Source of the DNA: Glycomyces sp040645615
Lineage (GTDB): Bacteria > Actinomycetota > Actinomycetes > Mycobacteriales > Micromonosporaceae
Assembly (NCBI RefSeq): GCF_040645615.1
Contig: NZ_JBEYYO010000005.1
Span: 62,001 to 126,000 of the forward strand
Direction: 5' to 3'
Length of the DNA stretch: 64,000 nt
The notes below the pieces were generated by a model that saw nothing but the letters and a program-made list of their open reading frames with translations, was not told where the DNA came from and searched no databases. Position numbers and translations under genes: made by a program. Shown here piece by piece: positions 52,452-63,084 of this stretch; position 1 is the first letter of the stretch; each line of letters starts with the position of its first letter.

Positions 52452-52541
52452 CGCACCGGGCCTTCGGCTGGGTTCGTGAGCGCGGCACCGGAGTTCCGGC
52501 ACCGCGCGGTGTCTGTCGAGATGGTCACGCCTGCGAGACCC

Positions 52542-53237
52542 TTACTTGAACGCCTGGTTGACGCTGTTGAGGTCTTCGGCGAAGTCGACCTCGATCACGT
52601 TGTGCTGGGAGATGTCGACGGCTTCGAATTTGAGGCCGTCCTTCTCGATGGCCAGCTCGATGCCGCCTTCGAAGTAGTCCTGGTCGTCGACCTCGTCGAG
52701 GCGCTTGGCCACCAGGGCGCGGTCGTCGGCCGAGACGTAGTTGATGCCCACGGCCTCGCCCAGCGCACCGTCGGTGACCTGCTTGGAGAGCTTGTTGATG
52801 TAGCCGTCGGGGCCGAGGTTGTACTTGACCTCCTCGTCGGAGACCTTCGCGGTGTTGACGGCGATGAAGGAGTGGTCCATCGCGATGTGCGGCAGCAGCA
52901 CGTCGAGGACCTGCGGGTCGAAGACCACGTCGCCGTTGAGCCACAGGACCCCGCCGGGACCGAGGATGTTGAAGGCCTTGAGGAGGCTCTTGGAGGTGTT
53001 GGTGTCGCCGTAGGCCTGGTTGTAGATGAAGCCGACGTCGGGCACCTCCTCCATGATCATCTCCTTCTTGTAGCCGACCACGAGGTGGATCGAGTGGCGG
53101 TTGAATCGCGAGGTGAGCAGGCGCAGGGAGCGGCCGAGGATGGTCTCGCCGGTGTTGAGGACCGTCAGGGACTTGGGGTGCGGTTTGCCGAGCCGGGAGC
53201 CGACGCCGGCCGCGAGGATCACGATGTTCGTGGACAT
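52542..53237 (-). CDS. Sugar/polyol-phosphate nucleotidyltransferase, LicC-like
   Basis: A 231-residue single-domain NTP transferase. It starts MSTNIVILAAGVGSRLGKPH, the nucleotide-binding loop with a Lys in HPKSLT, and has VLWLNGDVVFDPQVLD with the metal-binding Asp and YFEGGIELAIEKDG later. It resembles phosphocholine and similar cytidylyltransferases that lack a beta-helix tail. The substrate is unknown; a CDP- or other NDP-activated group for the TagF-like enzyme next to it is plausible. ATG 53237 is preferred over an in-frame GTG four codons earlier. Confidence 0.82.
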   Translation of the reverse strand: MSTNIVILAAGVGSRLGKPHPKSLTVLNTGETILGRSLRLLTSRFNRHSIHLVVGYKKEMIMEEVPDVGFIYNQAYGDTNTSKSLLKAFNILGPGGVLWLNGDVVFDPQVLDVLLPHIAMDHSFIAVNTAKVSDEEVKYNLGPDGYINKLSKQVTDGALGEAVGINYVSADDRALVAKRLDEVDDQDYFEGGIELAIEKDGLKFEAVDISQHNVIEVDFAEDLNSVNQAFK

Positions 53238-53421
53238 GTCGAGTGCCACCTCGTTCGGTTTGGATGATGGATTGGTGGAGTTTACCTACCTGAACGTCCA
53301 GTGACGCATAGCCCAACACACGGGTTCGGCGAGGATCACACGTGAATCCGCAGATGATACGGCCCGTCGCCGGTGTCGGACCCCGCGTGTCCGGAAGCGG
53401 CGGGGTCCGAGCGTCGGCTGC

Positions 53422-55269
53422 TCAGGAAGGTCCCGGTCCGGCCTCGACGATCGGTTGGGAGAGGACCTTGAGGCTGAGATTCCCTTGAGATGTGACATAC
53501 AGCTCAATGTTGTCGTACTCCAGCTCGGCAGAGGGCGCCGTGAAGACCCGCCGTTTCGCGAATCCCCGCGGCGTCTCGATCTCGACGTGGAAGTCGAGGG
53601 TGTCGCCCTCGGCGTCCCACAGTCGGGCCAGCGGCAACTCGGCCTCGAAGCCGATCGCCCCTTCGGGCCCTGGACGTTCCGCGATCGACACGCGCCCGTA
53701 CACCGGGACGCGGCGCGCCGACCACGACAGGGCCATCGAGCGGTCCTCGAGGTGCTTGCAATCCGACAGCGACCCGCGCAGGCGCAGCACGTCCCCTTCG
53801 GCCGAAGCCTCGTCTACCAGCGGCTTGAACACCGGGAGTCGCACGACGGTCTTCCTGGCCTTCGCTTCGACGAGCGCCTTGACCCAGGATCTGGTCACCG
53901 CCTCGTCGCTGAAGTCGCAGGCCCGCTTCTGCGCGTTGACGCGGAGCCGCGCGAGCTCCGACTCCGGCATCGACGACACCCGGGCGACGGTCTCGGCGAG
54001 CGCCTTGACGTCGCCGGCGGGCACCACGAACCCGTCCACCCCATCGGTGATGATGTCGCTCGGCCCGTAGCGGATGTCGTAGGCGATCGGAATGCAACCC
54101 GCGGCCATGGCCTCGATCAAGACCAGCGGCATGCCCTCGAACCTGCTGGAGAGCACGCTGAACGACGCCGTCGCGAACTGGGCGGAGGCGTCGGAGCGGA
54201 ATCCCATCAACTGCACGTAGTCGTTCGCCTCGGCGTCGTCGATCTGCTTCTGGAGCACCGGGCGCGAATCGCCGTCGCCGAAGACGCGCAGGCGGGCGCG
54301 GCTGCCTTCGGCGTGGGCGAGCGTGAATGCCGAGATCGCGTGGTCGACCCGCTTCTGGTGCCCGAAACGCGCGAGCATGATCCCGTCACCGGGGTCGCGG
54401 CCGTGCTTGATGGACTGCGCCTTCATCGGACGCGAGTTCGGGACCGGTGTCATGTTGGGGCCCGCGAAATCCGCTTCGGCGATCTCGCTCGCCTGCCTGA
54501 TCGTCAACGGCGCGAGCAGGTCAAAGGATCTCATGTGCTTGACGATGTCGATCTTCCCGCCGGCGAGCTTCCCGAAGGCGTCGGGAGCGTCGCGATCGAG
54601 ATGGGAGTTGTGCAGGACCTGGACCGTGGTGACGTTCTCCCTGCGGTACCGGTGCAGGAACTTGCCGATGAAATGCGAGTCGTTCACCAGATAGGCGTGC
54701 CCGGGACCGAGCACCTGGTCGAACCAGGCGAAGTAGAAGTCGGCGGCCCGGGTCCAGCGGTTGACCACAGTGCCCTTCCTGGTGAAGAGCGTGAGTTCGC
54801 GTCCGCCGAGGGTCCCCTCCTCGGTCACGTCCTTCCTGTCCGACATCAGCCTGGTCCCGTCCGAGCGGAACGTGTCGACCTGGAGCTCGACGCCGTCCTC
54901 GGAGCGCCGCTTGGACTGCTTCTTCCCTTCGTAGGGCAGCAGGATCGCGGGCTGCTCGAAATGCTTGCCGCGGGCCCCGTACCGCCTGGTCAATGCGCCG
55001 TCGGAGGCCGCCGCCGCCTCCTGCCAGATGTTGCGCAGGCGCACGCCTTTGCTGATGTACCCCTGCTTGAGCAGGCGAAGCCTGACGACGCGGGTGTCGA
55101 AGTTCGGCGCCAGCGTCAGGATGTCGATCTTGCGGCGTCCGAGCTTGGAGAACACCGAGTTGCGGTGCAGGAGGACGTTCGTGAGTCCCCCGAACTCCTT
55201 CCCGATCGACCAAGTCAGGCCGTAAATGGGGTCATCGGGCAACGCGATGACGGGTTTGCGCTCGAACAT
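53422..55269 (-). CDS. TagE/TarM-like GT4 glycosyltransferase with C-terminal Ig-like domain
   Basis: A 615-residue protein. The N-terminal part (LTWSIGKEFGGLTNVLLHRN) and the donor part, MLARFGHQKRVDHAISAF through SSRFEGMPLVLIEAMAAGCI, resemble TagE/TarM enzymes that put glucose or GlcNAc on teichoic acid chains; the retaining E-x7-E motif is in FEGMPLVLIE. The last 115 residues are beta-rich (WSARRVPVYGRVSIAERPGP, ending in GNLSLKVLSQP), like an Ig-like domain. ATG 55269 opens a good N-terminus but lacks a clear ribosome site. Likely a wall-polymer decorating enzyme. Confidence 0.83.
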   Translation of the reverse strand: MFERKPVIALPDDPIYGLTWSIGKEFGGLTNVLLHRNSVFSKLGRRKIDILTLAPNFDTRVVRLRLLKQGYISKGVRLRNIWQEAAAASDGALTRRYGARGKHFEQPAILLPYEGKKQSKRRSEDGVELQVDTFRSDGTRLMSDRKDVTEEGTLGGRELTLFTRKGTVVNRWTRAADFYFAWFDQVLGPGHAYLVNDSHFIGKFLHRYRRENVTTVQVLHNSHLDRDAPDAFGKLAGGKIDIVKHMRSFDLLAPLTIRQASEIAEADFAGPNMTPVPNSRPMKAQSIKHGRDPGDGIMLARFGHQKRVDHAISAFTLAHAEGSRARLRVFGDGDSRPVLQKQIDDAEANDYVQLMGFRSDASAQFATASFSVLSSRFEGMPLVLIEAMAAGCIPIAYDIRYGPSDIITDGVDGFVVPAGDVKALAETVARVSSMPESELARLRVNAQKRACDFSDEAVTRSWVKALVEAKARKTVVRLPVFKPLVDEASAEGDVLRLRGSLSDCKHLEDRSMALSWSARRVPVYGRVSIAERPGPEGAIGFEAELPLARLWDAEGDTLDFHVEIETPRGFAKRRVFTAPSAELEYDNIELYVTSQGNLSLKVLSQPIVEAGPGPS

Positions 55270-55460
55270 GCTGCAGATCTTTCGCTTTAGGGGGTCTCGG
55301 AGAATGTCCGCTCATCGACGAATCCACTTGCCGGCGATGATAGGACTTCGAGGTGGATGCTGAATGAAAATGTGAACTTGACAGGCTTCTCGCGATCGGA
55401 GATCGAAGGTCCTATCCAGACCGATCGAATACGGTCGATTCGTACTGCCGGCCTCGGACC

Positions 55461-55495
55461 GGATACCGCGGGCGGGCCCGGGCCCTCCGGTATCC
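55461..55495 (+). promoter_or_regulatory. Inverted repeat overlapping a possible tarI promoter
   Basis: GGATACCG (55461-55468) and CGGTATCC (55488-55495) form an 8-bp dyad with a GC-rich 19-base centre, 38 bases before the cytidylyltransferase start. TATCCT within the right arm could be a -10 box, so this may be an operator or a leader hairpin. Confidence 0.4.
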
Positions 55496-55532
55496 TTTGG
55501 CCTCCGTCCGGCGTCCACCGAGGAGAGCAGCC

Positions 55533-56270
55533 TTGCGGAAATCCGATCCCCCGCCGCGCCCGCGCACCGTCGCCGCCGTACTGGCCGGAGGCACCGGGAG
55601 CCGAATGGGCGCGCCGATTCCGAAGCAGTTCATCGAGGTCGGCGGGAAGCCGGTCCTGCGGCACACGCTGGAGGCGTTCGAGGCGGCGCCGGAGATCGAC
55701 GCCGTGGTCGTGGTGACCGCGGCCGCGTTCCGGGAGCGCACGTTGGATCTGGCGCTGGCGTGCTCTGCGAAGGTCGCGGACGTGGTCGAGGGCGGGCGGA
55801 CCCGCTCGGAATCCTCGCGGGCGGCGATCGCCTGGGCGATGGAGCGGGCGGGGGCCGACGCGCGGATCCTGCTGCACGACGCGGCGCGGATGCTCGTTCC
55901 GGGCCAGGTCATCGCCGATGTGGTGCGGGCCCTGGACGAGTGCGACGCGGTCACCGCGGCGGTGCCGTCCTCGGACACGGTCATCGAGGCCGAGCCCTCG
56001 GCCTCGGGCGAGGCGATCGCCGCCGCCCTGGACCGGTCGCGGCTGCGCAGGGTGCAGACCCCGCAGGGCTTCCGGCTCGGGACCATCGCCGAGGCGTACG
56101 AGCGGGCCGCGGCCGAACCGGCCTTCGCGCCCACGGACGACTGCTCGGTGGTGCTGCGGTTCCTGCCGGACGTGGAAATCCGCGTCGTGGCCGGCGCCGA
56201 GCGCAACCTGAAGGTGACGACCCCGATCGACCTCGTCGTCGCCGAGGCGCTGCTGTCGGACGGACGCTGA
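55533..56270 (+). CDS. Cytidylyltransferase of the TarI/IspD family, probably polyol-phosphate specific
   Basis: A 245-residue IspD-fold enzyme. AAVLAGGTGSRMGAPIPKQF is the CTP loop; it has LAGG as in ribitol-5-phosphate cytidylyltransferase TarI rather than the PAAG typical of IspD. LLHDAARMLV, VQTPQGFRLG, TDDCSVVLRFLPDVEI and LKVTTPIDLVVAEALL complete the family. No ispF lies beside it, and wall-polymer genes do, so CDP-ribitol (or similar) formation is favoured; IspD of isoprenoid synthesis remains possible. TTG 55533 follows AGGAGAGCAGCC. No TarJ reductase is seen in the window. Confidence 0.8.
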   Translation: MRKSDPPPRPRTVAAVLAGGTGSRMGAPIPKQFIEVGGKPVLRHTLEAFEAAPEIDAVVVVTAAAFRERTLDLALACSAKVADVVEGGRTRSESSRAAIAWAMERAGADARILLHDAARMLVPGQVIADVVRALDECDAVTAAVPSSDTVIEAEPSASGEAIAAALDRSRLRRVQTPQGFRLGTIAEAYERAAAEPAFAPTDDCSVVLRFLPDVEIRVVAGAERNLKVTTPIDLVVAEALLSDGR

Positions 56271-56548
56271 GGCAATGCCCCCGGCTCGTCGCGACAGTTG
56301 TCACGCATCGGAAATGTGATTCGCATCGACTCGAAACTCGCTCTCGAAGTATTGCAACCCTCGCCCACATCGGACGGTCCTCGCTCCGCACCGAGCGGTG
56401 TCCGTATTCCGTTGACGCGACAGGCCCCGGACAGGGTTGCCTCCAAGCAGAAATTAGTTTACGAACGGCTGAATCAAAGGAAGACTCGCCGAGGCCAGAC
56501 GTGTCGCGGGCCGATTCGGTGTCTGATTTGCCACATTCGGCGGAAAGC
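56271..56548. other. Intergenic region without recognised gene
   Basis: About 280 bases of lower GC content behind tarI, including TTAGTTTACG-type sequence. I see no coding frame with a ribosome site, no tRNA and no repeat. It ends at the topA terminator. Confidence 0.6.
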
Positions 56549-56585
56549 GCGACGGCCCGCCCCGGACCCCGGGGCGGGCCGTCGC
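56549..56585. terminator. Strong hairpin terminator after topA
   Basis: A perfect 17-bp stem (56549-56565 with 56569-56585), loop ACC, eight bases beyond the topA stop on its strand. Confidence 0.9.
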
Positions 56586-56593
56586 TGGATGTC

Positions 56594-59371
<2,778 letters not shown>

Positions 59372-59440
59372 CGTTCACTCGGAAAATGCACTCGAATCGT
59401 TACGGTAGCTCACGCTTCCGCACTGCGTCCCCTGAGTATG

Positions 59441-59473
59441 CGTGTGCCCCGGCCGGGGTGGCCGGGGCACACG
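59441..59473 (-). terminator. Hairpin terminator after hppA
   Basis: A 14-bp perfect stem (59441-59454 with 59460-59473), loop GGGGT, between hppA and topA on the minus strand. Confidence 0.8.
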
Positions 59474-59505
59474 CTGGGTTGTGGGGGTTCGGTTCCCCGG
59501 ATCAG

Positions 59506-61830
59506 CTAGGCGACTTCGACCGACTCACGCTGTTCCGGGGCGCGGGATTCCCCCGCTTCCACCACCGCTGAACGGCGCTTGGAGATCACGACGGAGGCGA
59601 TGATGACCGCGACGGCCGCGCCGGCGATGATCCAGCGGACCGGGCCGTCGGCGCCGTCGCCGAGGGTGAACACGACCACGGCCGGGGCGATGATGAGGCT
59701 CACGAGGTTCATGACCTTGATGAGCGGGTTGATCGCCGGGCCGGCGGTGTCCTTGAACGGGTCGCCGACGGTGTCGCCGATGACCGCCGCGGCGTGGGCC
59801 TCGGAGCCCTTGCCGCCGTGGTTGCCGTCCTCGACGTCCTTCTTGGCGTTGTCCCACGCGCCGCCGGAGTTGGCGAGCATGACGGCCATGAGCACGCCGC
59901 ACGCGATCGCGCCGGCCAGGTAGGCCGCGAGCGGGCCCACGCCAAGGCCGAAGCCGACCGCGATGGGCGCGAGCACGGCGAGCAGACCCGGGGTGACCAG
60001 CTCGCGCTGGGCGTCGCGGGTGCAGATGTCGACCACGCGGCCGTACTCGGGGCGCTGGGTGCCCTCCATGATCCCCGGGAAGCGCGCGAACTGGTCGCGG
60101 ACCTCGTTGACGACCGCGCCCGCGGAGCGGGCCACGGCGTTGACCGCGAGGCCGGAGAACAGGAACACGACGCTCGCGCCGATGATGAGGCCGACGATGT
60201 TGGCCGGGTCGGCGATGCTGAGCGCCTCGAACAGCGCCGCGCCGATGAGGCCGTCGTCGCCTTGGCCGACCGCGTCGGCGTAGGAGCCGAACAGGGCCGT
60301 CGCGGCCAGGACCGCGGTGGCGATGGCGATGCCCTTGGTGATGGCCTTGGTGGTGTTGCCCACCGCGTCCAGGTCGGTGAGGGTCTGCGCGCCCTCGCCG
60401 TCCACGTCGCCCGACATCTCGGCGATGCCCTGGGCGTTGTCGCTGATGGGCCCGAAGGTGTCCATCGCGACGATGACGCCGACGGTCGTGAGCAGGCCGC
60501 AGCCTGCGAGCGCGACCGCGAACAGGCCGACGATGAAGTCGCCGCCGCCGAGCAGGTAGGAGCCGAGGACGGCGCCGGCGATGATGAGCGCGGTGTACAC
60601 GGCCGATTCGAGGCCCAGCGAGAAGCCCGAGAGGATGTTCGTGGCCGCGCCGGTGCGCGTGGAGGCCGAGACGTTCTTGGTGGGCTTGAAGCGGGTGTCG
60701 GTGTAGTAGCCGGTGAGCGTCATGATGGCCGCTGCGAGCGCGATGCCGATGACGACGGCGACGATGGCGAACACCTGCGGGTTCACCGGGATCTCGGCGC
60801 CGTCGATGCCGGAGCCGAGTTCGGCCCAGGTGCCGGGCACGTACCAGGCGATGGCCGCGGCGGTCAGGCCCGCGGCGAAGATCGCCGAGATGTAGAACGC
60901 GCGGTTGATGGCGGTGAGGCCGTTGGCGTCGGAGGCGCGCATGCGGGTGATGATGACGCCGACGATGGCGCAGACGATGCCCGCGGAGGCGACCAGCAGC
61001 GGCAGGACCAGGCCGGTCTCTCCGAACGCGGCGCGGCCGAGGATGAGGCTGGCGACGAGCACGACGGCGTAGGACTCGAAGAGGTCGGCGGCCATGCCGG
61101 CGCAGTCGCCGACGTTGTCGCCCACGTTGTCGGCGATGGTGGCGGGGTTGCGCGGGTCGTCCTCGGGGATGCCCTGCTCGACCTTGCCGACGAGGTCGGC
61201 GCCGACGTCGGCGGCCTTGGTGAAGATGCCGCCGCCGACGCGCATGAACATCGCCAGGAGCGCGGCGCCGAAGCCGAAGCCCTCCAAGACGATCGGCGCG
61301 TCGCCGTTGTAGACCCAGACGACGACGGCCGCGCCGAGGAGGCCGAGGCCGACGGTCAGGAAGCCGACCACGCCGCCGGTGCGGAAGGCGAGGTGCATCG
61401 CGCGGGTCGGCTCGCCGTCGCGGGCCGCGGAGGCGACGCGGAGGTTCGCGCGGGTCGCGAGGCTCATGCCGGCCCAGCCGATGAAGGAGCTGAAGACGGC
61501 GCCGACGATGAAGAAGACGCTGCGTCCGATGCGGACGTCGTTCCCGGCCTCCCCTACGGGCAGCAGGAACAGCAGGACCACGGCGAGCACCACGAAGACG
61601 GCGAGCGCTTTGAACTGGCGGCGCAGGTAGGCCGAGGCCCCTTCCTGCACGGCTCCGGCGATCTCGCGCATCTTGTCGGTGCCGGTGCCGGCCGAGAGGA
61701 TGCTCTTGACGAGTGCGGCGGCGCCGCCGAGCGCGACGAGGGCGAGTGCGGCCGCGAGCACGACGAGGCTCAGGTTCGAGCCTCCGAGCTGGCCTACGCC
61801 CCCGTCGCCGTTGGCGAGCAACGTATGCAT
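59506..61830 (-). CDS. hppA: Membrane-bound proton-translocating pyrophosphatase
   Basis: A 774-residue protein with about 16 membrane helices that couples PPi hydrolysis to ion pumping. The catalytic loop ADVGADLVGKVEQGIPEDDP (from residue 207) and DNVGDNVGDCAGMAADLFES bind Mg-PPi, and VGDTVGDPFKDTAGPAINP is the third conserved loop. GNTTKAITKG carries Lys495 where K+-dependent enzymes have Ala, so this is the K+-independent, H+-pumping class. ATG 61830 follows GGAGGAACTAC; the upstream frame is not conserved. Monocistronic. Confidence 0.97.
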   Translation of the reverse strand: MHTLLANGDGGVGQLGGSNLSLVVLAAALALVALGGAAALVKSILSAGTGTDKMREIAGAVQEGASAYLRRQFKALAVFVVLAVVLLFLLPVGEAGNDVRIGRSVFFIVGAVFSSFIGWAGMSLATRANLRVASAARDGEPTRAMHLAFRTGGVVGFLTVGLGLLGAAVVVWVYNGDAPIVLEGFGFGAALLAMFMRVGGGIFTKAADVGADLVGKVEQGIPEDDPRNPATIADNVGDNVGDCAGMAADLFESYAVVLVASLILGRAAFGETGLVLPLLVASAGIVCAIVGVIITRMRASDANGLTAINRAFYISAIFAAGLTAAAIAWYVPGTWAELGSGIDGAEIPVNPQVFAIVAVVIGIALAAAIMTLTGYYTDTRFKPTKNVSASTRTGAATNILSGFSLGLESAVYTALIIAGAVLGSYLLGGGDFIVGLFAVALAGCGLLTTVGVIVAMDTFGPISDNAQGIAEMSGDVDGEGAQTLTDLDAVGNTTKAITKGIAIATAVLAATALFGSYADAVGQGDDGLIGAALFEALSIADPANIVGLIIGASVVFLFSGLAVNAVARSAGAVVNEVRDQFARFPGIMEGTQRPEYGRVVDICTRDAQRELVTPGLLAVLAPIAVGFGLGVGPLAAYLAGAIACGVLMAVMLANSGGAWDNAKKDVEDGNHGGKGSEAHAAAVIGDTVGDPFKDTAGPAINPLIKVMNLVSLIIAPAVVVFTLGDGADGPVRWIIAGAAVAVIIASVVISKRRSAVVEAGESRAPEQRESVEVA

Positions 61831-62050
61831 GTAGTTCCTCCAAGAGAGAGACGCGAACGCGTCCGGGTTTCGCGAAACACGAAATGGGGGCCGCGGGCGG
61901 CGCGGCCTTTGGACGCGCCGGGCGGAGGTGACGGGCGCTGGGGCTCGTCGCCGCCGCGTGCGGCGCGGTCGGGACAACGAGCGGAGTGTAACGACGCGGA
62001 GGCGCCGGGAGTGGATTCGGTCACGCCCGATTCGGGGCGTGGCGAGGGCC

Positions 62051-62560
62051 TCAGTGGTCGGCGGCCGGGCCCGATCCGGGCAGGGGCCAGCTCATGCTGA
62101 CGGTGGTGCCGCCCTCGGCGGTGGGACCGGTGACGACCAGGTCTTCGACCAGTCCGCCGAGGACGATGAGGGTGATCTCCTCGGAGAGGGTGTCCTCTTC
62201 GAGCGTGTCGTGATCATTCGCGCGCGCATCGCCGTCGCTCACGCCTGGGGCGGTGGCGTCTCCGGAGCGTGCGCGCAGATCCTGCGCGTTGTCGGTGACT
62301 TTCGCAACGAAACGATCAGCGATCGAAAACTCTACGCGCACGAGGTCGTCCATGCCGCGGTCGCGATGCCTGAGGACCGCTCGCGTACACGCTTCGCCGA
62401 CGGCTTGGCGGACCTCGTCGAGCAGCCCCGTGGCGACCCCGGCGTGCGCGGCCACGTCCGCGGCCACCAGCCGGGCGGCGCGCACGTAGGCGGCCGCCGG
62501 GGTGAACGCGAACCGGACGGTCGCGGGCTCTGACCGGCGGTCGTGCTTGGAGCCGTTCAC
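62051..62560 (-). CDS. Anti-sigma factor-like HATPase (RsbW/SpoIIAB-type)
   Basis: A 169-residue protein with a GHKL-type fold: LVAADVAAHAGVATGLLDEV, then VRQAVGEACTRAVLRH, where the N-box normally has Asn, and later a long acidic insertion before SEEITLIVLGGLVEDLVV. The ATP-lid glycines are poorly preserved, so kinase activity is doubtful. GTG 62560 overlaps the stop of the STAS gene (GTGA). The pair resembles partner-switching modules, in which such a protein binds a sigma factor. No sigma gene is adjacent. Confidence 0.78.
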   Translation of the reverse strand: MNGSKHDRRSEPATVRFAFTPAAAYVRAARLVAADVAAHAGVATGLLDEVRQAVGEACTRAVLRHRDRGMDDLVRVEFSIADRFVAKVTDNAQDLRARSGDATAPGVSDGDARANDHDTLEEDTLSEEITLIVLGGLVEDLVVTGPTAEGGTTVSMSWPLPGSGPAADH

Positions 62561-62916
62561 TCGCCGGGCACCGCTTCGCGGACGTCGAGGACCTTGTCGA
62601 GCCCGGTGAGGTCGAGGAGCTTGCGGATGCGGGGGTTGGCGCACACCACCACGAGGCTCCCGCCCGCGTCGGAGAGGCGGCGGCGGGCCCCGATGAGGAC
62701 CCCCAGGCCGGTCGAGTCGAGGAACTCGGTGGGGTTCAGGTCGATCGCGACCCGCAGGCGGCCCTCGGAGGAGAGCTGCCGGACGGCCTCGCGCAGTTGC
62801 GGGGCGGTGTACATGTCGATCTCACCGGTGACGCTGATGACCGCGTACTCCCCGACCGTCGTGAGGCCGAGCCCGAGTTCGGGCTCGGCCGCGCTGTCGC
62901 CTGGAATTCCCCTCAC
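62557..62916 (-). CDS. STAS-domain anti-sigma factor antagonist
   Basis: A 119-residue single-STAS protein. YAVISVTGEIDMYTAPQLRE opens the domain and FLDSTGLGVLIGARRRL holds the Ser that is phosphorylated in SpoIIAA/RsbV relatives. It would bind the anti-sigma factor when unphosphorylated and free the sigma factor. GTG 62916 follows GGGGAGACGGC. Its stop overlaps the start of the HATPase gene, giving coupled, probably equimolar synthesis. It is divergent from the helicase gene. Confidence 0.92.
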   Translation of the reverse strand: MRGIPGDSAAEPELGLGLTTVGEYAVISVTGEIDMYTAPQLREAVRQLSSEGRLRVAIDLNPTEFLDSTGLGVLIGARRRLSDAGGSLVVVCANPRIRKLLDLTGLDKVLDVREAVPGE

Positions 62917-63084
62917 GCCGTCTCCCCTGGGCCGTCTGCGGTGTGCCGCGCACTGTGTCTTGGCCCATAAGCGTACTGCGTTCCCGGTGGGTCGGAGCCG
63001 GGAGCGTATGACCGAAGCGCCGGCGCGCCGCGCGCGTCCATGCGCACGGTCGCGATGTCGGTCGCCTGCGGCATCATTGGACGC

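Noticed and set aside
59525..62100. Long open frames on both strands over hppA
   Set aside because: They shadow the pyrophosphatase in other frames and consist of Arg- or Asp/Gly-rich low-complexity sequence.
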